From: Flavobacterium galactosidilyticum
GTDB lineage: Bacteria > Bacteroidota > Bacteroidia > Flavobacteriales > Flavobacteriaceae
Direction of reading: 5' to 3'
Length of the DNA: 64,000 nucleotides
Assembly: GCF_020911945.1 (NCBI RefSeq)
Contig: NZ_CP087135.1
Span: 310,001-374,000 of the forward strand
The notes under the pieces were generated by a model, which was not told the DNA's origin, did not search any database, and saw only the letters and a list, made by a program, of their open reading frames with translations. The stretch's first letter is position 1, and each line of letters starts with the position of its first letter. A program made the position numbers and the translations under genes. Below, piece by piece: positions 54,148 through 62,482 of this stretch.

Positions 54148-54717
54148 ATGATAGAAAACATACAATTTGAAATAGCAACATTAAATGATATTGATGGCGT
54201 ATTGGCATTACAAGAATTATATTTGGTTTCTAACTTATCTGATGAGGAAAAAGATGCTGGATTCGTCACAACACCATTTACGATTACTCAATTGACAGAA
54301 GTAATCAACTGCAAAAACTTATTTGTTGCAAAAGACAACAATAAAATCATCGCTTACATTTTTACTGGAAGCTGGGATTTTTTCAATCAATGGCCCATTT
54401 TCAATCATATGATTTCATTACTGCCTGCCTTAAAATTTTTAGATTTTAATTTCACCACAGAAAATAGTTTTCAATATGGACCAATATGCATTCATAAGGA
54501 TTATCGAGGAAAAGCATTGATTTTTTCATTCTTTGAATTTATGAGAATCAATATGAAAAGCAAATATCCATTTAGTTTAACTTTTATAAATAAAACGAAT
54601 ATTCCATCTCGCAAAGCACATACTGAAAAACTAAACTGGACTATTATAGATGATTTTCAATTCAATCAAAATGAGTATTATATTTTAGCCTATGATATGA
54701 ATCAGGACTTTTGTTAA
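54148..54717 (+). CDS. GNAT-family acetyltransferase
   Basis: A 189-residue protein of the GCN5-related fold: FEIATLNDIDGVLALQELYL begins the domain, FVAKDNNKIIAYIFTGSW is the beta-hairpin, and YGPICIHKDYRGKALIFSFFEFM (about 110-133) is the acetyl-CoA-binding motif A, in which the usual RxxGxG is reduced to RGKAL. So acetyl-CoA binding is likely but not certain. It is a single gene, convergent with the acyl-CoA dehydrogenase gene. Substrate unknown. Confidence 0.75.
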   Translation: MIENIQFEIATLNDIDGVLALQELYLVSNLSDEEKDAGFVTTPFTITQLTEVINCKNLFVAKDNNKIIAYIFTGSWDFFNQWPIFNHMISLLPALKFLDFNFTTENSFQYGPICIHKDYRGKALIFSFFEFMRINMKSKYPFSLTFINKTNIPSRKAHTEKLNWTIIDDFQFNQNEYYILAYDMNQDFC

Positions 54718-54808
54718 AAAATCATCTTGTCACTTTTCTTGCTTTCTATATTTAAAAATAAACACATGCAAAACTAACACTTGAATAAAAAGAAAGGCAT
54801 TGAAACAC

Positions 54809-54846
54809 AAAACCCTTTTCAACCGAAATTGAAAAGGGTTATTCTT
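54809..54846. terminator. Bidirectional terminator
   Basis: AACCCTTTTCAA (54811-54822) pairs perfectly with TTGAAAAGGGTT (54829-54840), loop of six. It lies between the convergent GNAT and acyl-CoA dehydrogenase genes and has only short T runs on each side. Confidence 0.85.
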
Positions 54847-54862
54847 AACCAGTATTTATTAT

Positions 54863-56002
54863 TTATGATATTAATCCTCTAGAAATTACTATTCTTTGAA
54901 TCTCCGAAGTTCCTTCATAAATTTGGGTGATTTTTGAGTCACGCATCATTCGCTCTACATGATATTCGGCAACATAACCGTTTCCACCATGAATCTGAAC
55001 CGCTTCATTTGCAACTTCTAGTGCAATTTCTGATGCATATAATTTTGCCATGGCTCCAGAGTGTGCAATATCTTTACCTTCATCTTTTTCAGCTGCTGCT
55101 TTCATTACTAACAATTTGGCAGCTGTAACTTTAACATACATATCTGCTAATTTAAAAGCAATTGCTTGGTGATTGAAAATGGCTGTGCCAAAAGCTTTAC
55201 GCTCTTGCGAATATTTTAAAGCAATTTCATAAGCTCCGGTTGCAATTCCTAATGCTTGTGATGCAATTCCGATTCTTCCTCCATTGAGTACATTCATCGC
55301 AAATGCAAAGCCGAAGCCGTCTTCACCAATTCTATTTTCTTTTGGAACTTTTACATCATTAAATAATAACGAATGCGTATCACTTCCGCGAATTCCCATT
55401 TTTCTTTCTTTTGGCCCAATATCAAAACCAGCCCAACCTTTCTCCACTATAAAAGCATTGATTCCTTTGTGTTTCTTTTCCACATGAGTTTGTGCTATTA
55501 CTAAATAAGTTGATGCAGTTGCACCATTTGTAATCCAGTTTTTTGTCCCGTTTAACAAATAATGATCGCCCATATCAATCGCAGTAGTTTTTTGCGAAGT
55601 AGCATCACTTCCTGCTTCTGGTTCCGATAAACAAAAAGCACCAATCACTTCTCCTTTTGCAAGTGGAACTAAATATTTGATTTTTTGTTCTTCGTTGCAA
55701 TATTTTTCCATTCCAGCACAAACAAGTGAATTGTTTACAGACATAATCACGGCTGCTGAAGCATCAACTTTTGCAATTTCAGTCATTGCCAATACATACG
55801 AAATACTGTCTAAACCTGAACCACCATATTTTGGATCCACCATCATTCCCATAAAACCAAGATCAGCCATCATTTTAACCTGTTCAGTAGGGAATTTAGC
55901 ATGCTCATCTCTTTCAATAACTCCTGGCAACAATTCATTTTGAGCAAAATCTCTAGCAGCCTGTTGAATCATTATTTGTTCTTCGGTTAGATTAAAATCC
56001 AT
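54863..56002 (-). CDS. Acyl-CoA dehydrogenase
   Basis: FAD enzyme of 379 residues that forms a double bond in an acyl-CoA, passing electrons to ETF. N-terminal helical domain (1-120), central beta domain with GAFCLSEPEAGSDA and KNWITNGATASTY, and C-terminal helical domain ending QIYEGTSEIQRIVISRGLIS with the catalytic base Glu363. This placement is that of short- and branched-chain enzymes. It has its own strong promoter, so it is not part of a beta-oxidation operon here. Confidence 0.95.
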   Translation of the reverse strand: MDFNLTEEQIMIQQAARDFAQNELLPGVIERDEHAKFPTEQVKMMADLGFMGMMVDPKYGGSGLDSISYVLAMTEIAKVDASAAVIMSVNNSLVCAGMEKYCNEEQKIKYLVPLAKGEVIGAFCLSEPEAGSDATSQKTTAIDMGDHYLLNGTKNWITNGATASTYLVIAQTHVEKKHKGINAFIVEKGWAGFDIGPKERKMGIRGSDTHSLLFNDVKVPKENRIGEDGFGFAFAMNVLNGGRIGIASQALGIATGAYEIALKYSQERKAFGTAIFNHQAIAFKLADMYVKVTAAKLLVMKAAAEKDEGKDIAHSGAMAKLYASEIALEVANEAVQIHGGNGYVAEYHVERMMRDSKITQIYEGTSEIQRIVISRGLIS

Positions 56003-56038
56003 ATGTTTATGAGGTTATTTGTTCTTAATTTTGTTTCT

Positions 56039-56068
56039 CAAAAGTAATTATTAAAAATTAAATTTCAA
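56039..56068 (-). promoter_or_regulatory. Promoter of the acyl-CoA dehydrogenase gene
   Basis: Minus strand: TTG (56068-56066), 19 bases, TACTTTTG (56046-56039). A full match to the Bacteroidota consensus. The leader is about 33 bases. Confidence 0.78.
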
Positions 56069-56248
56069 ACGTTTTCGTAATTTTACCCAATCTTTAAGGA
56101 AAAACATAATTATTAGAGAATTAATATAAAAAACGTTAATAGATCATATTGATTTAGCACTACTTATGCATATTTCCTTTATCAGACTTTATACTTTTTA
56201 TCATTTAAAATAAAGCTAAAAATACATAATTCACATTAGTCTATTATT

Positions 56249-56256
56249 TATATTTG
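56249..56256 (+). promoter_or_regulatory. Promoter -7 box of the amino acid dehydrogenase gene
   Basis: TATATTTG, exact match, 24 bases before the ATG at 56281. It overlaps a TTG codon in the same frame as the gene, which therefore cannot be the start. Confidence 0.6.
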
Positions 56257-56280
56257 CCAAAATTAAACATATCGCAAAAA

Positions 56281-57507
56281 ATGAAAGATTTATTAAATAA
56301 ATTCGAAAACAAAGAACCTGAGATAGTTTTCCATTGGAAAGATGCCGAAACTGAAGCGGAAGGATGGACAGTGATCAATTCATTACGTGGCGGTGCTGCA
56401 GGTGGAGGAACCCGAATGAGAAAAGGGTTAGATATGAATGAAGTTTTGTCTTTGGCAAAAACTATGGAAGTAAAATTTTCAGTTTCTGGCCCAGCAATTG
56501 GTGGAGCTAAATCTGGAATTAATTTTGATCCTAATGATCCAAGAAAAAAAGGGGTATTGCAACGCTGGTACAAAGCCGTTTCTCCTTTATTAAAAAGTTA
56601 TTACGGGACAGGTGGAGATTTAAATGTTGATGAAATTCACGAAGTGATTCCAATGACAGAAGAATGTGGCGTTTGGCATCCACAAGAAGGTGTTTTTAAT
56701 GGACACTTCAAACCTACAGAAGCAGATAAAATCAACCGAATTGGGCAATTGCGTCAAGGTGTAGTTAAAGTAATTGAAAACCCAAAATATTCTCCTGATG
56801 TACTAAGAAAATATACAGTTGCTGATATGATTACTGGTTTTGGTGTTGCTGAAGCAGTTCGCAATTATTACGCTATTTACGGCGGAGATGTAAAAGGCAA
56901 GAAAGCAATTGTACAAGGTTTTGGAAATGTAGGCTCAGCAGCTGCATTTTACTTAGCTGGAATGGGCGCTAAAATAATTGGTATCATTGATCGTGATGGC
57001 GGAATAATCAATGAAAATGGTTATTCGTTTGAAGAAATAAAAGCATTATTTCTTGCAAAAGATGGCAACAAACTTGTTGCTGACAACATGATTTCTTTTG
57101 AAGAAATTAATCAAAAAATATGGACAATTGGAGCTGAAATATTCACTCCTTGTGCTGCTTCAAGATTGGTTACTCAATCGCAAATTGATAGCTTAATTGC
57201 TAATGGTCTAGAAGTTATTTCTTGTGGTGCCAATGTTCCTTTTGCTGACACAGCTATATTCTTTGGCCCAATAATGGAAGATGTAGATCACAAAGTGAGT
57301 TTGATTCCAGACTTTATTTCTAATTGCGGAATGGCTCGTGTTTTTGCTTATTTCATGGAAAAGAAAGTACAAATGACGGATGAAGCTATTTTTCAAGACA
57401 CTTCAGATACTATTAAAAGAGCCATTGAAAAAACACACGCTTTGAACAACGCAAAAACTAATATTAGCGCTACTGCTTTTGAAATTGCATTAAATCAATT
57501 AGTGTAA
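56281..57507 (+). CDS. Glu/Leu/Phe/Val dehydrogenase family protein
   Basis: NAD(P)-dependent amino acid dehydrogenase of 408 residues. The dimerisation domain has LRGGAAGGGTRMRKG and VSGPAIGGAKSGINFD, with the catalytic lysine probably in GGAKSG. A catalytic aspartate is likely in GTGGDLNVDE. The nucleotide fold is KKAIVQGFGNVGSAAA (about 213-228). The usual GDH motif PxGGxKGG is altered to PAIGGAKSG, so the substrate (glutamate or branched/aromatic amino acid) is left open. The start at 56281 is used, because the longer frame begins inside the promoter box. Confidence 0.88.
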   Translation: MKDLLNKFENKEPEIVFHWKDAETEAEGWTVINSLRGGAAGGGTRMRKGLDMNEVLSLAKTMEVKFSVSGPAIGGAKSGINFDPNDPRKKGVLQRWYKAVSPLLKSYYGTGGDLNVDEIHEVIPMTEECGVWHPQEGVFNGHFKPTEADKINRIGQLRQGVVKVIENPKYSPDVLRKYTVADMITGFGVAEAVRNYYAIYGGDVKGKKAIVQGFGNVGSAAAFYLAGMGAKIIGIIDRDGGIINENGYSFEEIKALFLAKDGNKLVADNMISFEEINQKIWTIGAEIFTPCAASRLVTQSQIDSLIANGLEVISCGANVPFADTAIFFGPIMEDVDHKVSLIPDFISNCGMARVFAYFMEKKVQMTDEAIFQDTSDTIKRAIEKTHALNNAKTNISATAFEIALNQLV

Positions 57508-57559
57508 TCTTATGCTAAATTACAAATGATTCACTTGTTTGTACTTTCACTACATAAGG

Positions 57560-57610
57560 TCAGTTTACTGCATTCCTTTTAAAGGAAATACAGTAAACTG
57601 ATTTTTTTTA
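57560..57610 (+). terminator. Terminator of the amino acid dehydrogenase gene
   Basis: TCAGTTTACTG pairs with CAGTAAACTGA (outer stem, 57560-57570 with 57591-57601), enclosing TTCCTTT/AAAGGAA (inner stem), then eight or more T. A two-part stem of about 18 bp. Confidence 0.9.
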
Positions 57611-57714
57611 CCCCAAATAAAAACCTTTAAAAAATCAGTTCTGTTACTAATTTTAATCTAACAGATTAGCAATTTTTATAATATATTAGCGTTTTCATAA
57701 TAAATAAAATTTCT

Positions 57715-58419
57715 ATGAGTCTATTGTTACAAGCAGACAGCCTATCTGTTGCAAAAGAAAGTTTAGTTGAAGCAGTTCCTGTTGAAAAAACTTTATCAAT
57801 TATTGAATTACTAACTAGCGGAGGATTAGCAGGTCAAATAATTATGACTGCCTTATTTTTAATGTTTTTCGTCGCTTTATACCTTTATTTCGAACGATTA
57901 ATGGCCATAAATGCAGCTTCAAAAATTGAACCCAGCTTCATGGCACAAATTAAAGACAACATCAAAAACGGACGTATTGATAATGCAAAAATGGCATGTG
58001 CTCATTATAAATCTCCAGTTGCAAGATTAATCGAGAAAGGAATTTCAAGAATAGGAAAACCTCTTGATGACATAAACACCGCAATTGAAAACGCTGGTAA
58101 ACTAGAAATTTACAAGCTAGAAAAAAATGTAAGTATGCTTGCTACTATTTCAGGAGCGGGTCCTATGACTGGTTTCTTAGGAACGGTTGTTGGTATGATT
58201 CAAGCGTTTCATAAAATGGCTAGTTCTGGCGGACAAATTGAAGTAGGCGCGCTTTCTGAAGGAATTTACACCGCTATGACAACAACAGTTGTTGGTTTAG
58301 TAGTAGGAATTATTGCTTATGTGGGCTACAATCACTTAGTAGTAAAAACAGATAAAATCGTTCACCAAATGGAAGCCAATGCAGTTGACTTCTTAGACTT
58401 ATTAAACGACCCAGCATAA
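57715..58419 (+). CDS. exbB: MotA/TolQ/ExbB-type proton channel protein
   Basis: Inner membrane protein of 234 residues with three helices (about 38-60, 145-170 and 185-210). The motif GPMTGFLGTVVGMIQAFHKMA is the channel-forming segment, with the conserved threonines of GTVVGMI and TAMTTTVVGLVVGI. With ExbD it uses the proton gradient to power TonB. First gene of exbB-exbD-tonB, with 2 bases to exbD. No clear -7 box was seen upstream. Confidence 0.93.
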   Translation: MSLLLQADSLSVAKESLVEAVPVEKTLSIIELLTSGGLAGQIIMTALFLMFFVALYLYFERLMAINAASKIEPSFMAQIKDNIKNGRIDNAKMACAHYKSPVARLIEKGISRIGKPLDDINTAIENAGKLEIYKLEKNVSMLATISGAGPMTGFLGTVVGMIQAFHKMASSGGQIEVGALSEGIYTAMTTTVVGLVVGIIAYVGYNHLVVKTDKIVHQMEANAVDFLDLLNDPA

Positions 58420-58421
58420 TT

Positions 58422-58814
58422 ATGAATTTAAGAGGAAGAAATAAAGTTAGTGCTGAATTCAATATGTCGTCCATGACAGATATTGTGTTTTTATTGCTGA
58501 TATTCTTTATGCTAACGTCAACAATGGTAACCACTAACGCATTAGATTTAGTCTTGCCAAAAGCAAAAGGAAAAACAGATAGCAATAAAAACGTAGCAGT
58601 AAGCATCAATAAGAAATTAGAGTTTTTTATTGACAAAGAACCCGTTTCAGAAGCTGAATTAGAATCAAAATTATTATCGATGTTTGCTGCAAACAAAGAT
58701 AAAGCTATTATTTTAAGAGCTGAAGAAGGAGTTCCAATTGAGAAAGCGGTTAATGTTTTAGACATTGCAAACAGAAACCAAATCAAAGTTGTTTTGGCGG
58801 TAAGACCTAAATAG
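58422..58814 (+). CDS. exbD: ExbD/TolR-type biopolymer transport protein
   Basis: A 130-residue single-helix protein. Asp20, in SSMTDIVFLLLIFFML, is the conserved membrane aspartate that carries protons. The periplasmic domain (about 45-130) has the usual pattern with VPIEKAVNVLDIANRNQIKVVLAV. It is one copy only, 32 bases before the tonB-like gene. TolR as an alternative is less likely because a TonB-type gene follows. Confidence 0.93.
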   Translation: MNLRGRNKVSAEFNMSSMTDIVFLLLIFFMLTSTMVTTNALDLVLPKAKGKTDSNKNVAVSINKKLEFFIDKEPVSEAELESKLLSMFAANKDKAIILRAEEGVPIEKAVNVLDIANRNQIKVVLAVRPK

Positions 58815-58846
58815 TTTTCACTATTTTAAAAAAAGAATTATTCTAC

Positions 58847-59644
58847 ATGAAATATATAGAAACAGAAGAAGAAAAGAAATCATTTGTAATCACATCAATT
58901 ATTTTTGTGATTCTATTTGTTTTGTTCTTTTATTTAGGATTAACCTCTTTAGATCCACCACCTGAAAATGGAATTGCGATCAACTTTGGCACTACAGAAT
59001 TTGGATCAGGAAACATACAGCCTACTGAAGCAATACAATCAGCTCCGAAAGCTGTGGCTGCAAAAGAAGCTGCCGCAAGCAATGATGATGTATTATCACA
59101 AGATATTGAAGAAGCTGTTGTTATAAAGGAAGCTAAAAAAATACAACCTACTAAACAAACTGCTAAAGAAGAAGTTAAACCAAAGCCCAAAGAAAACCCA
59201 AAACCTTCAAAAAGCACCTCTGATGCGTTATCAAGTCTAATAAATGGTCCTAAATCTGATGGAAAAGCTCAAGGCGGTGAAGGAAATGACAATTTAGCCG
59301 GAGATAAAGGAAGTCCAAATGGCAATCCTTACGCTAACAGTTATTATGGTTCTGGAAGCGGAAGCGGCAATGGAAGCGGATGGGGATTAAACGGTAGAAG
59401 CATTAGTTCTAGAGGGAAAGAAGTTCAAAAATGCAATGAATTTGGGACAGTCGTAGTTCAAATAACAGTAAACAGAAATGGCAATGTGATTGCTGCGAAA
59501 TATACTAAAGGAACAACAAATACTAACCCTTGCTTAATAGAGCCCGCTTTGGCGACAGCCAGAAAATACAGATGGCAACCAGATGCTAACGCCCCAGAAA
59601 CCCAAATAGGTTTTATAACGGTTAATTTTAAAATTGGCGAATAA
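58847..59644 (+). CDS. tonB: TonB-like energy transducer
   Basis: A 265-residue protein with one N-terminal membrane helix (about 13-33). The spacer is Lys/Pro/Glu-rich (about 105-125, PKPKENPKPSKS), then comes a Gly/Ser/Asn-rich stretch (about 140-182), and a C-terminal domain (about 190-265) with TVVVQITVNRNGNVIAAKYT and RKYRWQPDANA, the TonB C-terminal pattern. Two cysteines (in QKCNEFG and TNPCLIE) may form a disulfide. It would energise SusC-type transporters. The usual long Pro-rich spacer is partly replaced by Gly/Ser/Asn. Confidence 0.85.
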   Translation: MKYIETEEEKKSFVITSIIFVILFVLFFYLGLTSLDPPPENGIAINFGTTEFGSGNIQPTEAIQSAPKAVAAKEAAASNDDVLSQDIEEAVVIKEAKKIQPTKQTAKEEVKPKPKENPKPSKSTSDALSSLINGPKSDGKAQGGEGNDNLAGDKGSPNGNPYANSYYGSGSGSGNGSGWGLNGRSISSRGKEVQKCNEFGTVVVQITVNRNGNVIAAKYTKGTTNTNPCLIEPALATARKYRWQPDANAPETQIGFITVNFKIGE

Positions 59645-59650
59645 TCATAA

Positions 59651-59698
59651 CTATAAATAATAAAAACTCAAGTATCTTTGAGTTTTTATTATTTATAG
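59651..59698 (+). terminator. 21-bp inverted repeat: terminator fused with folC promoter
   Basis: 59651-59671 pairs perfectly with 59678-59698 around a 6-nt loop; both ends are A/T-rich and it starts six bases after the tonB stop. TATCTTTG (59673-59680), an exact -7 box, spans the loop and the start of the second arm. It may end tonB transcripts and start folC. Confidence 0.6.
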
Positions 59699-59703
59699 AC
59701 CTC

Positions 59704-60924
59704 ATGAATTACCAAGAAACTACGCATTGGATGTTTAATCAACTACCGATGTATCAAACCCAAGGCGCATCGGCTTATAAAGAAGACCTCACTAATATTT
59801 TATTATTATCAGATCATTTAGGTAGTCCCGAAAAGAAATTACAATGTATACATGTAGCTGGAACTAATGGCAAAGGCTCTACTTCCCACATGCTATCTTC
59901 AATACTACAAGAAGCCGGCTACAAAGTTGGTTTATACACTTCCCCTCACTTAAAAGACTTTAGAGAGCGGATCAAGATAAATGGCAAAGAAATTTCAGAA
60001 GATTTCGTTTGTACATTTATTGAAAAACACAAATCCTATTTTGAAAAAGGAGCTTTCAGTTTTTTCGAAATGTCTGTTGGCTTAGCTTTAGACTATTTTG
60101 TAAAAGAAAAAGTGGAGATCGCAATTATTGAAGTTGGGATGGGTGGTAGATTAGACGCTACCAACATAATTACGCCTCTAGTATCAGTGATTACAAATAT
60201 CGGATTAGATCATACCCAATTTCTGGGAAACACACTAGAATCAATTGCTTTTGAAAAGGCAGGAATTATAAAACCAACGATTCCTGTAGTCATTGGCGAA
60301 TACACTCCAGAAACAAAACCTGTATTTCTAAGTAAAGCCAAAGAATGTCATTCGAAAATCTATTTTGCTTCTGATTTATTAGCAGAAACTTTCCCTTCAG
60401 ACTTAATTGGCGACTATCAAACACATAATAAAAAAACTGTTTTAAAGACAATCGAAGTCTTAAATTGCCAAAATGATTATACGATCACAGAGAACAATAG
60501 TAAGTCAGGTTTTTTAAATGTTGTACGAAATACAGGATTACAAGGTAGATGGCAACAATTAGGAGAATCGCCAAAAGTAATTTGTGATACAGCACACAAC
60601 AAAAACGGACTAGAAATAGTACTTAATCAAATCCAAAAAGAGACTTTTGGCAAGTTACATATCGTTTTAGGAGTAGTAAACGACAAAGATTTAAACGAAA
60701 TATTACCTTTATTTCCTAAAAAAGCAATTTATTATTTCTGCAAACCTAATTTACCTCGTGGATTAGACGCATCCATTTTAAAACAAAAGGCTCTCAATTT
60801 TGAACTAAACGGAGAAGCATACAGCTCTGTTTCAGAAGCTTACAAAAAAGCAATAGAAAATGCTTCAAACAGTGACTTTATCTATATTGGAGGGAGTACT
60901 TTTGTGGTAGCAGAAATATTATAA
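59704..60924 (+). CDS. folC: Folylpolyglutamate/dihydrofolate synthase
   Basis: Mur-ligase-fold enzyme of 406 residues that adds glutamate to folates and may also make dihydrofolate. The ATP loop is GTNGKGS (53-59), followed by YTSPHLKDFRERIKING and IEVGMGGRLDATNII, and in the C-terminal domain KVICDTAHNKNGLE. The start lies five bases after the inverted repeat at 59651-59698, whose loop holds its likely promoter. Confidence 0.96.
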   Translation: MNYQETTHWMFNQLPMYQTQGASAYKEDLTNILLLSDHLGSPEKKLQCIHVAGTNGKGSTSHMLSSILQEAGYKVGLYTSPHLKDFRERIKINGKEISEDFVCTFIEKHKSYFEKGAFSFFEMSVGLALDYFVKEKVEIAIIEVGMGGRLDATNIITPLVSVITNIGLDHTQFLGNTLESIAFEKAGIIKPTIPVVIGEYTPETKPVFLSKAKECHSKIYFASDLLAETFPSDLIGDYQTHNKKTVLKTIEVLNCQNDYTITENNSKSGFLNVVRNTGLQGRWQQLGESPKVICDTAHNKNGLEIVLNQIQKETFGKLHIVLGVVNDKDLNEILPLFPKKAIYYFCKPNLPRGLDASILKQKALNFELNGEAYSSVSEAYKKAIENASNSDFIYIGGSTFVVAEIL

Positions 60925-60941
60925 TTTTTTTATTTTTTTTC

Positions 60942-60971
60942 TTGCAGAATTAAAAAAGTGGCGTATATTTG
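60942..60971 (+). promoter_or_regulatory. Promoter of the tRNA-Val gene
   Basis: TTG (60942-60944), 19 bases, TATATTTG (60964-60971): a textbook Bacteroidota promoter. It starts 18 bases after the folC stop codon and about 40 bases before the tRNA. Confidence 0.85.
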
Positions 60972-61014
60972 CACACGCAATAACGGCAACGAAATTTGTC
61001 AAACTGCAAAAATA

Positions 61015-61092
61015 GGGCGATTAGCTCAGCTGGTTCAGAGCACCTCGTTTACACCGAGGGGGTCGGGGGTTCGAACCCCTCATCGCCCACCA
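61015..61092 (+). tRNA. tRNA-Val (anticodon TAC), CCA encoded
   Basis: Full cloverleaf. The acceptor stem is GGGCGAT/ATCGCCC, the D arm GCTC...GAGC, the anticodon stem CCTCG/CGAGG with loop TTTACAC (anticodon TAC, valine), and the T arm has GGGGG-TTCGAAC-CCCTC with one G-U pair. Discriminator A at 61089, followed by encoded CCA (61090-61092). Reads GUA and related valine codons. Confidence 0.98.
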
Positions 61093-61094
61093 AG

Positions 61095-61124
61095 AAACTC
61101 CTTAAGAAATTAAGGAGTTTTTTT
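61095..61124 (+). terminator. Terminator of the tRNA-Val gene
   Basis: AAACTCCTTAA (61095-61105), loop GAAA, TTAAGGAGTTT (61110-61120), then T run. A perfect 11-bp stem starting three bases after the CCA. Confidence 0.92.
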
Positions 61125-61133
61125 ATGTTATCA

Positions 61134-62417
61134 TTAAATAAAGTCTAAAGTCCTTTCCAGAGCCATTCCTCGCGAGCCTTTAATCAAGATTGAATTATTT
61201 TCAAACGAATCTTTTAAAAGCGATTCTGAAAAAGCTTCGAATGATTCAAAGAAGTAAAAATTATCTTGCTCTACTTTATTCGCATAAAATTCAGAACCAA
61301 CAAAATAACACCTCACTTCTTTTCGATTGGCCAACGACTCAACGACAGCTTCATGCTCATCATGACTTTCTTGCCCTAACTCAAACATATCGCCTAAAAT
61401 CACCACTTTACCGGATTGCGCTAATTGCAAGAAATTCTCAATTGCAACTGCCATACTACTCGGGTTGGCATTATAAGCATCTAATATAATTTGATTTGTT
61501 CCTTTAGTCATTAACTGCGATCTATTATTTTCAGGAACATAGCTTTGCAACGCCTCTTTTATATCGCCGTCAGCAACTCCAAAGTAAACGCCTATACAAA
61601 TAGCAGCATTTATGTTGTTTGCGTTATACAAGCCTATTAAATGAGATTTTATCACCTTTGCTGAGTACGTTATTTCTACAAATGGATTCGCTTTTATATT
61701 AGTGATATTTATATCTGCATTTAATTTATTTAAACCAAAAGTGTAGGATTTTAAACTTGCCGATTTTTCCACTTGAATAGGATCCTCTAAGTTGATGAAA
61801 GCAAGTTTTTCATTTCCTGAAAGATAATGATACATTTCACTTTTTCCTTTAATAACTCCATCAACTCCACCAAATCCTTCCAGATGGGCTTTGCCAAAAT
61901 TTGTTATGTATCCGTAATCTGGCGTTGCTAGTTCACATAAAAATTCAATTTCTTTCTGATGATTTGCTCCCATTTCAACGATTCCTACTTCGGTTTCTAA
62001 TGTAAATGAAAGTAAAGTTAACGGGACGCCAATATGATTATTTAGATTCCCAACTGTTGATTTAGTTCTGAACTTTTTTGACAGAACCGCATTAATTAGC
62101 TCCTTTGTGGTGGTTTTACCATTGCTCCCAGTTAAAGCAATTATTGGCAGCTTTAGATACCCTCTATGGTATTTAGCTAATTCTTGTAACGCAACTAAAC
62201 TGTTCTCAACAACGATTGTTCTTTCATCAATAAAATGAGATTCGTCATCAATTATTACATAATTAGCGCCTTTCTCTAAAGCGGTTTTTGTAAATGTATT
62301 AGCGTCAAACCGATCCCCTTTTATAGCAATAAACAAAGAATTGCTTTCAATTTTACGTGTATCAATTGAAACTGAGGTGCATTTTAAAAATAAAGTATGA
62401 ATGTATTTAATATCCAT
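61134..62417 (-). CDS. murF: UDP-MurNAc-tripeptide:D-Ala-D-Ala ligase
   Basis: Peptidoglycan precursor ligase of 427 residues; adds D-Ala-D-Ala to form the pentapeptide. The N-terminal domain has SIDTRKIESNSLFIAIKGDRFD, the ATP loop is TGSNGKTTT (96-104), followed by NLNNHIGVPLTLLS and EMGANHQKEI. The C-terminal DAYNANPSSMAVAIE is typical of MurF. It follows gldJ on the same strand after 66 bases, with a terminator between them. Confidence 0.96.
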   Translation of the reverse strand: MDIKYIHTLFLKCTSVSIDTRKIESNSLFIAIKGDRFDANTFTKTALEKGANYVIIDDESHFIDERTIVVENSLVALQELAKYHRGYLKLPIIALTGSNGKTTTKELINAVLSKKFRTKSTVGNLNNHIGVPLTLLSFTLETEVGIVEMGANHQKEIEFLCELATPDYGYITNFGKAHLEGFGGVDGVIKGKSEMYHYLSGNEKLAFINLEDPIQVEKSASLKSYTFGLNKLNADINITNIKANPFVEITYSAKVIKSHLIGLYNANNINAAICIGVYFGVADGDIKEALQSYVPENNRSQLMTKGTNQIILDAYNANPSSMAVAIENFLQLAQSGKVVILGDMFELGQESHDEHEAVVESLANRKEVRCYFVGSEFYANKVEQDNFYFFESFEAFSESLLKDSFENNSILIKGSRGMALERTLDFI

Positions 62418-62429
62418 TTGAAATGATTT

Positions 62430-62463
62430 AAAAAAATAAAAGCCCTAATCAAAGGGCTTTTAT
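62430..62463 (-). terminator. Terminator of gldJ
   Basis: ATAAAAGCCCT (62436-62446) pairs with AGGGCTTTTAT (62453-62463), loop of six, followed on the minus strand by TTTTT. It lies 20 bases after the gldJ stop and just before murF. Confidence 0.88.
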
Positions 62464-62482
62464 TTGTATTTTATAATTGAAT

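Noticed and set aside
56254..56280. TTG start for the amino acid dehydrogenase, nine codons upstream
   Set aside because: The TTG is inside the -7 promoter box TATATTTG, so it would not be in the mRNA.
58310..58786. A 158-codon open frame antisense to exbB/exbD
   Set aside because: The hydrophobic look comes from the reverse of the ExbB/ExbD membrane segments; the sense genes carry conserved motifs.
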